Below, one piece after another: positions 1 through 7,175 of a DNA stretch of 64,000 bases (positions within the stretch are counted from its first letter, which is position 1; each line of letters begins with the position of its first letter). The stretch covers positions 248,001 to 312,000 of the forward strand of contig NZ_LRPB01000049.1 of NCBI RefSeq assembly GCF_001592945.1, given 5' to 3'. The stretch comes from Roseivirga seohaensis (GTDB lineage Bacteria > Bacteroidota > Bacteroidia > Cytophagales > Cyclobacteriaceae). The translations under genes were made by a program, and so were the position numbers. Under the pieces are notes generated by a model. It saw only the letters and a program-made list of their open reading frames with translations, ran no database searches and was not told the DNA's origin.

Positions 1-321
1 AAGCTTTGTGTTCGCTATATCAAATTCTTTGATTGCTTCTAAAGAGTATCTTTTAGAACGACCCATACCAATGTGTTCATCAGATAGATATTTTTCCAAT
101 AAGTCTCTAAGAAGTAATAATGATGTATGATTGTTTGAGAAGTCTTGACCTTGGGAAATGCTCTTTTCAATCAGATCAACCTGGAGTTTTCCCCATGCTT
201 TTGCGGATGCTTTATTTTTAAAGGTCTTGTTTTTGGATTTGCGCTCATCACTTTCTGGCTGAACCCATCTAACCTGACAACAATATTTACCATTTCGAGG
301 AGAAACACTAAAGTACGGCAC
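1..321 (-). CDS. Site-specific integrase (tyrosine recombinase), N-terminal part, cut by window edge
   Basis: An open frame of 107 codons runs off the left edge. It begins at a GTG at 319-321, two codons after an in-frame TAG at 325-327, so the start is well constrained. The protein opens with a short beta-rich segment (PYFSVSPRNGKYCCQVRW), then a basic stretch and the KTFKNKASAKAW element typical of the arm-binding N-terminus of phage and island integrases, followed by a predicted SAM-like core-binding start. The catalytic R-H-R-Y domain is beyond the window. It would catalyse excision and integration of the neighbouring island. The family assignment rests on this N-terminal pattern alone. 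Confidence 0.65.
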   Translation of the reverse strand, partial: MPYFSVSPRNGKYCCQVRWVQPESDERKSKNKTFKNKASAKAWGKLQVDLIEKSISQGQDFSNNHTSLLLLRDLLEKYLSDEHIGMGRSKRYSLEAIKEFDIANTKL

Positions 322-356
322 TAGCTAATTTCCCTTCCCCAATTAGCGGTTATTAC

Positions 357-385
357 ATTGCCTACTGTAGGCAATATGTAGGCAA
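357..385. repeat. Palindrome plus tandem TGTAGGCAA repeats upstream of the integrase
   Basis: Bases 357-375 form a 9-bp inverted repeat around a single T (ATTGCCTAC / GTAGGCAAT). TGTAGGCAA occurs at 366-374 and again at 377-385, an 11-bp period of about one helical turn. It lies 36-64 bases upstream of the integrase GTG, so it may be an integrase or excisionase arm site, or an operator for the integrase gene. Confidence 0.6.
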
Positions 386-390
386 ATTGT

Positions 391-450
391 CAAGAAAATG
401 TACTAAAATGTGTGAAAATGTATGAAAACGGATAAGAACGAAAAATCTCA
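391..450. other. Phased A-tract block with 10-bp period
   Basis: Blocks starting at 391, 401, 411, 421, 431 and 441 each contain an A-run, most within a degenerate NNNGAAAATG unit repeated exactly every 10 bases. A-tracts in helical phase bend DNA intrinsically. Together with the flanking TGTAGGCAA repeats this suggests a nucleoprotein site linked to recombination or to integrase expression. No gene is seen between 322 and 666. Confidence 0.5.
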
Positions 451-573
451 AAAACCCCAGTATTCCTGCACTTTAGAAGGAAATCTCAAGCACAGGCATA
501 TTTCCGTTGCCCCTATGATGGATTGGACAAATTCTGGTAATATCCCATTGAAATAAAACAATTCTGAAAAAGC

Positions 574-593
574 TGTAGGCAATATGTTGGCAA
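574..593 (+). repeat. Second TGTAGGCAA tandem pair
   Basis: TGTAGGCAA (574-582) and TGTTGGCAA (585-593) repeat the arrangement seen at 366-385 with the same 11-bp spacing; 19 of 20 bases match. This copy sits 74-93 bases upstream of the ATG at 667, so the two pairs bracket the region between the integrase and the next gene. Confidence 0.6.
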
Positions 594-666
594 CTTCATT
601 TTATTGACTATTTGTTATCTTGATCAATCCTTCAAACTTTTAAGCTCTATAAACTCGACATACACT

Positions 667-936
667 ATGGAAGACGAAAAGGACAACTACGATGAAATCA
701 TGAAAATAATGCAAGTGGCAACAAATGCTTTTTGGGGAGCTAATATCCCCAAACATGAAATTCCGCACGTATTGGCTGACTATATTGTTATTTCTATAAT
801 CGGCATGTGCGAAGAAGAAGGCGAAGAACTGACTGAGAAAGCCGTCATGTCGGTAATTGAAAGAATGAAAAACACACTTAATGATTGGAAACTAGGAAAA
901 GGTGGATTTGACTATCGAAACTGGAAAATGAATTAA
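667..936 (+). CDS. Hypothetical small acidic/helical protein (89 aa)
   Basis: I do not recognise this family. The ATG at 667 is preferred over an upstream TTG at 604 because the TTG would place coding sequence close behind the 574-593 repeat and has no other support. The product begins with an acidic stretch (MEDEKDNYDE), has a hydrophobic central helix around residues 35-50, an acidic helix (CEEEGEELTEKA) and ends with a lysine/tryptophan-rich tail. It has no signal peptide or recognisable catalytic motif. It lies between the integrase and the restriction operon, divergent from the integrase, and could be an island accessory protein. It is a plausible gene rather than a proven one. Confidence 0.5.
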   Translation: MEDEKDNYDEIMKIMQVATNAFWGANIPKHEIPHVLADYIVISIIGMCEEEGEELTEKAVMSVIERMKNTLNDWKLGKGGFDYRNWKMN

Positions 937-961
937 AATAACACTCAATTTCACACACATA

Positions 962-1093
962 ATGAAAGGCAAACGCAAATACAACAATTCAAGACGGGAT
1001 CAGATGATTTTTGGGCTCATCCTTTTAGGGGTGTTCGCCTTGATTTACTTAATCAATTTTGCTTTTGACCTCGGTTGGTTTCCCGAGAATTAG
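962..1093 (+). CDS. Single-pass small membrane protein (43 aa)
   Basis: An ATG at 962 opens 43 codons ending at TAG 1091-1093. The product has a strongly basic N-terminus (MKGKRKYNNSRRDQ), one hydrophobic helix of about 20 residues (FGLILLGVFALIYLINFAF) and a short acidic tail. The layout predicts an N-in single transmembrane protein. It follows the 89-residue gene by 25 bases on the same strand, so they may be co-transcribed, and it converges on the Mrr gene. The function is unknown. The basic-then-hydrophobic architecture argues for real coding, but so short a frame could be fortuitous. Confidence 0.45.
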   Translation: MKGKRKYNNSRRDQMIFGLILLGVFALIYLINFAFDLGWFPEN

Positions 1094-1096
1094 CCT

Positions 1097-2017
1097 TTAA
1101 AAGGTGTCAAAAAATTCTTCATCAATTTTCTTGATGTGGAGGATCTGCTCATCTTCACAACCTATGTTATATTTGATCAATAGCCTAGATAACCTCTGTC
1201 CATCAATCAGAACAATTTTTTTACCCATTGCTTTTGCCGTGTTATGAGCAGAAGTGCTAAAAGTGGAAGTGGTAAAGAAAATACCCTTTTGAGTTTTCTT
1301 CATATCCAATGCACCGCTAAAGTCACGAATAGCACCTGAACCGACACTATTCCCTTCTCCATATCTTTTGGCCTGAACATATATTTGATCTACTCCTAAC
1401 GCATCTTGATCAATCACACCATCCACCCCATCATCACCACTTTTCCCCAAAAGTCTGCCGGGGTTATCTGATGCCCCTCCATAGCCCATAGCCAATAATA
1501 ATTGAACCACCACATGTTCAAACAATATTGGTTTGGCTTCACGAATACGACTTAGGAGTTCATCCGCAAGAGTATCAGTAATTGTTTGGTGCGAAGAACG
1601 AAGTAACTCATCCGGTGTAGATGAAGCTTCAATTACATTAGACTTTTCAATCTCATTAGAATTGTCAGTTCTTGTACCCCTTCTACTCTTAAATTCCTGG
1701 AATGCTTCAAATTGCTCAAGGAATTTATTGTCAATTTTTTGAGGTGCGTTTGCTAAAACTCTCCTGCCGTCTTCAGTAATAGTAAAATAACCTCGCTTAG
1801 TGTATTGAACCAAGTTAGCCTGCTTTAAATAACCTTTCGCCCAATGAACTCGATTCGAAAAAGTTGTTTGTCTTCCACTTGGCAAAAGCTCCTCTCGTTC
1901 CTCCTGTGTGAGTGAATATTCTTCTGCCAAATCATCTATAACCTCAGATGTTGAAATCTCTCCGTTAGCAGAGGATTTTAGAACTGGTAGCATTAGGGTT
2001 TGGTAATCTGGAATCAT
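1097..2017 (-). CDS. Mrr-family restriction endonuclease
   Basis: This is a 306-residue protein in two parts. The N-terminal winged-helix region, about residues 1-95, starts MIPDYQTLMLPVL as Mrr proteins do. The C-terminal part, about residues 150-306, is an Mrr-type PD-(D/E)xK nuclease with a GDDGVDG turn and, 15 residues on, VQAK; the likely catalytic residues are D199, Q215 and K217. Mrr-family enzymes cleave modified or foreign DNA. An in-frame ATG at 2080 would add 21 lysine-rich residues, but the later start fits the family. It is the last gene of the minus-strand restriction operon, 70 bases after the metallopeptidase. It could act as a type IV enzyme or as an accessory nuclease of the type I system. 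Confidence 0.85.
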   Translation of the reverse strand: MIPDYQTLMLPVLKSSANGEISTSEVIDDLAEEYSLTQEEREELLPSGRQTTFSNRVHWAKGYLKQANLVQYTKRGYFTITEDGRRVLANAPQKIDNKFLEQFEAFQEFKSRRGTRTDNSNEIEKSNVIEASSTPDELLRSSHQTITDTLADELLSRIREAKPILFEHVVVQLLLAMGYGGASDNPGRLLGKSGDDGVDGVIDQDALGVDQIYVQAKRYGEGNSVGSGAIRDFSGALDMKKTQKGIFFTTSTFSTSAHNTAKAMGKKIVLIDGQRLSRLLIKYNIGCEDEQILHIKKIDEEFFDTF

Positions 2018-2087
2018 AATTAATTTGCTCTTTTTTTTAATTTTTGAACTTTGGTTATTGGCTACACAAATTATTCCCATGTAAGTT

Positions 2088-2816
2088 TTAATATCCCCAA
2101 TCCGTATGCGATACGGGTAGCTTGTTTAATTCGTCTCTGTGTGCCCTCCATTTGGGCATGAACTTATTCATCAATGCAATGAAGCGGTCATTGTGGCTTC
2201 TTTCGAGTAGATGTACCAATTCATGCACGATGATGTATTCCAGGCAATTCTTAGGCTTCTTCGCTAATTCCAGATTGATCCAAATACGCTTCTCAATGGT
2301 GTTGCAGGTTCCCCATTTGGTGCGCATGTGTTTCACACCCCATGCCTGGGCTTTTACATCCATTACTTTTTCCCATTTCTCTATGATTTCAGGAATCTGA
2401 GCCTTTAGTTCTTTTCTGTACCACTCTTTGAACACCTTAGCTTTTTCTGATTTGCTTGCACCATTCTTTACAAAAAGGTTGATCTCCTTATGGTTTTTGA
2501 TTTCCACTTTGTTACGGCCATCATGCTCTATCACATTGATCAGATAGCGTCTGCCCTGAAAGTAGTGGCTTTCACCTGAGACAAAATCCCTTGGAGTTTC
2601 TCTGGCCTGGGACTTGAAGTTTTTGATGTGGCGTTTGATCCATGCCAGCTTAGAGATGGCAAATAAACGTATCACTTCATCATCCGTACGGGAGGGAGCC
2701 GCAAGGCGAATCCTTCCGGTAGGAGGATATACCGCAAGGTGCATGTTTTTGATGTCTTTTCTGATGACATCAATATCAAGGTTAGCGATATGTAATTGCT
2801 CGATGCTAGTACTCAT
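2088..2816 (-). CDS. YgjP-type (DUF45/M48-like) metallopeptidase
   Basis: The 242-residue protein carries the KWGTC segment (about 167-171) and the zinc site HELVHLLERSH (198-208: H198, E199, H202, and probably H208), which define the YgjP/DUF45 zinc peptidase-like family. There is no signal peptide, so it is cytosolic. Its first codons overlap the end of hsdR by 11 bases, implying translational coupling. YgjP-like genes are often found beside hsdR in type I loci. The substrate is unknown; proteolytic control of the restriction subunit is an inference, by analogy with ClpXP degradation of HsdR in Escherichia coli. Confidence 0.85.
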   Translation of the reverse strand: MSTSIEQLHIANLDIDVIRKDIKNMHLAVYPPTGRIRLAAPSRTDDEVIRLFAISKLAWIKRHIKNFKSQARETPRDFVSGESHYFQGRRYLINVIEHDGRNKVEIKNHKEINLFVKNGASKSEKAKVFKEWYRKELKAQIPEIIEKWEKVMDVKAQAWGVKHMRTKWGTCNTIEKRIWINLELAKKPKNCLEYIIVHELVHLLERSHNDRFIALMNKFMPKWRAHRDELNKLPVSHTDWGY

Positions 2817-5800
2817 CTTGTGCCTTGATTATTTTCATTAATTCATCTGTCTGAGCCTGGTCTTTGATCAGATCCTTTACGGCCAACATGAGCTTCTTTT
2901 CACGGATGCCACCATCTCGCCAATCGTCCAGCTTGGTGCTTTGGATCAGGTTGTCCAATGCTAAGGCCAATACTTCGTTACCGTCCAAATTGTCGTAAAG
3001 TGCTCTTTTTGCTCTGGTGGTTAATGATTTTGGATAGCTGTTGGTTTCGGATGGTTTGTCGATCATACCAGCCAGTTCCTTTATCTTTTTGAGGTAGGCT
3101 TCATAAGCCATTGCTTCCCGTTTGCGTTGTTCGATGAGTTCATCCAACAACTGAGACATTTTCTCAAAATACTTGGGGTTGGTAGGCTGCTCCTCAATGA
3201 TCACTTTACGCATGTTGTTTTCAATGATTTCAGCGATGGCCTCCTCACGCTTGCGATCCGCTTTTGATTTGTAGTCACCAGCAGGGTCATTCCAGGCATT
3301 ACCTTCTGAGTCTCCCTCTGTGACCTTTACAATCAAGTCCACCAAACTCTGGTTGTCAAAGTCGGAGATTTTGCGGCTCGGATTGGCTGCCAAATACATG
3401 TCCATCAGCTGGCGCATACCCGGTTCAAAGCGTTTTAAATCCACTTTATCACCACTGGCTACTTTGATGGTTTCTCTCAAATTGGCGTAGAAGTCAACTT
3501 CCTCTTTGATCTTGTCTGCTTCTGCCTTGGAGTAACCTGCCTTATGCATTTCGTTGGCAAGGTTGGCATAAGCACGAATGAGTGAAACTGTGAGCTTGTA
3601 AAGCGTTAAACGCTTTTGTTCCGTGTTTTTCAGGTCATCCTTGTTTTCGGTATTACCACAGAAGAAACGAATGAAATTCGGTTCGTCTTTCGGGTGTACT
3701 GGCTCGCACAATGCACGAACAGCATCTAAGGCATCATCCAGTCTTTCCCTGCTTTTTTCGTAGCGGTCAGACAGCAAGCCATGCACATCATCCAGATCAA
3801 AGTCATCAAAAGCTGCGGAGGTATAGTCTTTAATGGACTTTCTCAGACTGTCGAATAAATCTTTGTAATCCACTACATAGCCGTAATCCTTATCATCTGT
3901 ATCAACTCTGTTTACACGGCAAATGGCCTGGAATAAGCCGTGATCCTGCATTTTCTTATCAATGTAGAGGTATGTGGCGGATGGAGCATCGAAGCCTGTC
4001 AATAGTTTATCTACCACGATGAGCAATTTCATCTTTGCAGGTTCTTTGATGAAAGTGTTCTTTATCGTGTCTTCAAATTCTTCAGGGCTTTTGCCATTGA
4101 GCATTCGCTGATACACATCGTATTGCATCAGCTTATCTGTGGGTGCGCCTTCTCCGGTTTCCTCTCCTTTGAGGTCTTTGACCGAAGGCTCATATGAGGT
4201 GATAATGGCACATTCCTTAAATCCTGAGTTTTGGAACAACTCATAGTATTTACAAGCCTGGTAAATGCTGCCTGAAACCAGCATGGCGTTACCGTCACCA
4301 CTGGAAAGGCGAGGCTTGATTTTGAAGTCTTTGACAATATCAAAAACGATCTTTTCTAATCTGGACTTGGAACCGAGCACTTTTTGCATGGTTCCCCATT
4401 TCTTTTTGAGTTCGATCTTGGCCAGATCGTTCATGCCTTTGGTTTCGGCATCAAACCAATCATCAATGCTCTGCTGATCGGTGATGAACTGCTCTACATC
4501 TCGGGCTTCATAAAGTAAATCCAATACCACTCCATCTTCTACAGCCTCATCGAATTTGTAGGGATTACCGATGTAAGGTCCAAAGACCTCAATGCTCTTT
4601 TGCTTGTCTTTTTTGAGTAGGGGTGTGCCAGTGAAACCTATGAAGAGTGCATTCGGCAATATGAGCTTCATGGCTTCATGGAGCTTGCCTGACTGTGTAC
4701 GGTGGCACTCATCTACAAATACATAGATGTCTCCTTTAGCTTTGAAATCGCTGGAAAGGCTTTTTTTCAATTCCTCGATGTATTTGTCCAGGTCTTCATC
4801 AGTTGCCTCTGCCTGTCGGCCAAACTTGTGGATCAGGCTACAGATCAGCCAATGGTCTTTTACATTCAGCTTGTCCAATAAGTCTTTGCCGCTTTTGGTG
4901 CGGTAAATCTTTTCTTCATTGTCAATGAACTTGCCTTCAATCTGTTTATCCAGCTCGTCACGGTCTGTGATGATGAGTACACGGCTGTCCGTTACATTTT
5001 CATGAATCCACTTGGCCAGCATCACCATCATCAAGCTTTTACCACTGCCTTGTGTATGCCATAAGATACCGCCTGCACGGTCTCTTACATGTTGCTGGGC
5101 GGCTGTGATGCCAAAGAATTGATTGGGCCGTGATAGCTTCTTAGTTCCTTTATCAAATACAACAAAGTCGTGAATGATGTTGAGGAATCGGCTTTTCTCA
5201 CAGAGTTGGAAGAGTTGGCGATCTACGGAATAATCAAACTCCCTTTCACAATCTTCTTTCCATGCCAGGTAGTACTTCTCAGGTGTTTCGATGGTTCCGT
5301 AGCGTAAACCCTCAGTATCATTCCCGGCCATCACAAACTGCATGGTAGTGAAGAACTTTTGGATGAACTCAGCCTTTTGGTTGTCGAGGTTCTGACGAAT
5401 GCCTTGCTCAATACCTACTTTGCTACGCTTTAGTTCTAACACTCCAAGTGCAATGCCATTCACATAGATGACAATATCCGGGCGTTTGGTGTTTTTGCCT
5501 CTTACGGTCACTTCCTCGGCTATGGCAAAGTCATTGACAGATGGGTTAGACCAATCGACCAGCCAAACAGTTTCGTTGAGCTGACCCAATTCTTCTTTGA
5601 CGGTAACACCGTAGCGCAAGAGACGGTAAATCTTCTTGTTGGTGGTGTACAATCCCTCTGAGAGATCGGAGGCAGTGAGCACCAGCTTTTCAATGGCTTT
5701 CTTGGCCAACACCGAAGAGTAGCCTTGCTTATCTGTTAAAAAGCGATAGAGCCGATCCTCCTCAATGGGAAGGGCACGCACTTCTTCCTGCCAATCACCT

Positions 5801-5883
5801 AAATAAGTGTAGCCCATTTCCTTGAATAGCTTGACTATTCTGTCTTGACTTGGCCGTTCTGTTTTGCCGATTTTTTTGCTCAT
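2806..5883 (-). CDS. hsdR: Type I restriction enzyme, R subunit (HsdR)
   Basis: A full-length 1025-residue motor and nuclease subunit. The nuclease domain has D136, E150 and K152 in the RPD...ELK pattern (PD-(D/E)xK). The translocase follows with Walker A GSGKS (279-283), DECH (391-394), a TGTP motif III and the motif VI element QAICRVNRVD. The last 200 residues are helical and charged, as expected for the HsdM-contacting end. It cuts DNA at a distance from unmethylated target sites after ATP-driven translocation. The start ATG overlaps the hsdS stop (ATGA, 4 bases). All key residues are present, so the enzyme looks active. Confidence 0.97.
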   Translation of the reverse strand: MSKKIGKTERPSQDRIVKLFKEMGYTYLGDWQEEVRALPIEEDRLYRFLTDKQGYSSVLAKKAIEKLVLTASDLSEGLYTTNKKIYRLLRYGVTVKEELGQLNETVWLVDWSNPSVNDFAIAEEVTVRGKNTKRPDIVIYVNGIALGVLELKRSKVGIEQGIRQNLDNQKAEFIQKFFTTMQFVMAGNDTEGLRYGTIETPEKYYLAWKEDCEREFDYSVDRQLFQLCEKSRFLNIIHDFVVFDKGTKKLSRPNQFFGITAAQQHVRDRAGGILWHTQGSGKSLMMVMLAKWIHENVTDSRVLIITDRDELDKQIEGKFIDNEEKIYRTKSGKDLLDKLNVKDHWLICSLIHKFGRQAEATDEDLDKYIEELKKSLSSDFKAKGDIYVFVDECHRTQSGKLHEAMKLILPNALFIGFTGTPLLKKDKQKSIEVFGPYIGNPYKFDEAVEDGVVLDLLYEARDVEQFITDQQSIDDWFDAETKGMNDLAKIELKKKWGTMQKVLGSKSRLEKIVFDIVKDFKIKPRLSSGDGNAMLVSGSIYQACKYYELFQNSGFKECAIITSYEPSVKDLKGEETGEGAPTDKLMQYDVYQRMLNGKSPEEFEDTIKNTFIKEPAKMKLLIVVDKLLTGFDAPSATYLYIDKKMQDHGLFQAICRVNRVDTDDKDYGYVVDYKDLFDSLRKSIKDYTSAAFDDFDLDDVHGLLSDRYEKSRERLDDALDAVRALCEPVHPKDEPNFIRFFCGNTENKDDLKNTEQKRLTLYKLTVSLIRAYANLANEMHKAGYSKAEADKIKEEVDFYANLRETIKVASGDKVDLKRFEPGMRQLMDMYLAANPSRKISDFDNQSLVDLIVKVTEGDSEGNAWNDPAGDYKSKADRKREEAIAEIIENNMRKVIIEEQPTNPKYFEKMSQLLDELIEQRKREAMAYEAYLKKIKELAGMIDKPSETNSYPKSLTTRAKRALYDNLDGNEVLALALDNLIQSTKLDDWRDGGIREKKLMLAVKDLIKDQAQTDELMKIIKAQDEY

Positions 5884-7175
5884 ACTAATCGGGTTTTACC
5901 TGTTAAAAGCTCCTGCATCATGCCCTGTTTGATGCGGAGGTATTTTGATTTTTTCGTTTCTAGTGATTCGATCTCTTTGTCCATATCAGAAAGGATTGAA
6001 GCAATTGCCTTCTGTTCATCTATTGTTGGAGGTAAAGGAATTTCAAATGTCCTAATTTGACCAATATTGAGGCCTTCACGATTTCCACCTGATTGGAAAC
6101 TGTCTATTTGTTTTTGTCCGTCTTTTGAAAGAAGAAATGCACTAAGAAAAGTTGGATCTAATTGTTCCGACTTAGGTCGAATTATGCATACATGCTGATT
6201 CACGTTACCACCTGAAAGAATTTCATTGGCCATGGCACTTCTACCAATGGAAGCTCCTGATATATTTAAGAAAACATCGTTCTCAAATATTTCAGTATTC
6301 GGAAATGTTGCATGGATTTCATCTGTAATAAATACTAAATCATTCAACAGTAATTTCCCCCAACCAATATTTTGACTTCTTACAAATGGTCGACCAAACT
6401 CTTTGTAAACGGTTGAGCCACCTTTAGGTGTGATACCACTGCCAATCTTCGTAGTTAGTTCACCTAATGATTGGAATGTCCACTCACCCTCAAAACCCGG
6501 CAACCGCTGACCACCTTGAGCGGGAGATTTAAGCAGTCGTTGCATGGCTCCCTGTTTGATGGCTTTCTTTTTGGCAATGAGCTTGTCTAGATTGGTGATG
6601 AGGGTATCTACATCACTGAGGGCAGTAGCTATGGCTTTTTGTTCCTCAGGAGGTGGAACGGGAACTAAGACGGTCTTCAAATTTGCTTTTGAAACACCAT
6701 ACACTTTGAGACCAGTAGCCAAGCGATCCATGCTTTTCTTGACTGGTGCCATGCTGTGGATGTAAGCTTTAAATCCGTCTTCAAAATCACCATTCTTATC
6801 TCTCAATAAGAAGGTGTGTAAGCCTGAAATAGCTAGCTTATCGCCTAAGTTTTTTACCTCAACGCTTTTGCCAATACCAGAGTAATCCTCAGAAGCATCC
6901 GCCATGATAATATCCCCATCTTTAACAAATGGATATTTCTTGCCTCGATCTAAATCAATGAAAGAATTGAAGCCATTACTGAAGTCTAAGAACTGGTGAT
7001 ACTTGGTGTGTAAGTCACCGTAGTGTACACACCGAACATCACCTTCCTCGGAAAGCTCATCTCTTGAAAACGAAGAGGTGGTTAGAAATTGGAATAGTTC
7101 TCCGTAGGTTTTTGGAGTCCATTCATTCGGGATAATCCCAACTTCCGTTTTTTTATAGCCTTCTCTTAGTTCCAT
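5880..7175 (-). CDS. hsdS: Type I restriction-modification specificity subunit (HsdS)
   Basis: This 431-residue protein has the two-fold HsdS plan. The first target-recognition domain (about 10-170) starts at TEVGIIPNEW and ends in the PPPEEQKAIA helix entry. A central conserved coiled coil follows (about 175-215). The second recognition domain (about 225-385) starts at LPGFEGEW and ends in PPTIDEQKAIA, before the distal conserved helix. Each domain should read one half of a bipartite target, which cannot be predicted here. The gene overlaps hsdM by 10 bases and hsdR by 4. No phase-variable repeat, inverted partner or second hsdS is visible. Confidence 0.95.
   Translation of the reverse strand: MELREGYKKTEVGIIPNEWTPKTYGELFQFLTTSSFSRDELSEEGDVRCVHYGDLHTKYHQFLDFSNGFNSFIDLDRGKKYPFVKDGDIIMADASEDYSGIGKSVEVKNLGDKLAISGLHTFLLRDKNGDFEDGFKAYIHSMAPVKKSMDRLATGLKVYGVSKANLKTVLVPVPPPEEQKAIATALSDVDTLITNLDKLIAKKKAIKQGAMQRLLKSPAQGGQRLPGFEGEWTFQSLGELTTKIGSGITPKGGSTVYKEFGRPFVRSQNIGWGKLLLNDLVFITDEIHATFPNTEIFENDVFLNISGASIGRSAMANEILSGGNVNQHVCIIRPKSEQLDPTFLSAFLLSKDGQKQIDSFQSGGNREGLNIGQIRTFEIPLPPTIDEQKAIASILSDMDKEIESLETKKSKYLRIKQGMMQELLTGKTRLV

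Noticed and set aside
357-450. CRISPR-like array from the short repeats
   Set aside because: Repeats are only 9-10 bases with 1-2 base gaps and no spacers or cas genes.
604-666. TTG-started N-terminal extension of the 89-residue gene
   Set aside because: It would begin only 11 bases past the repeat at 574-593. The ATG at 667 is the simpler start.
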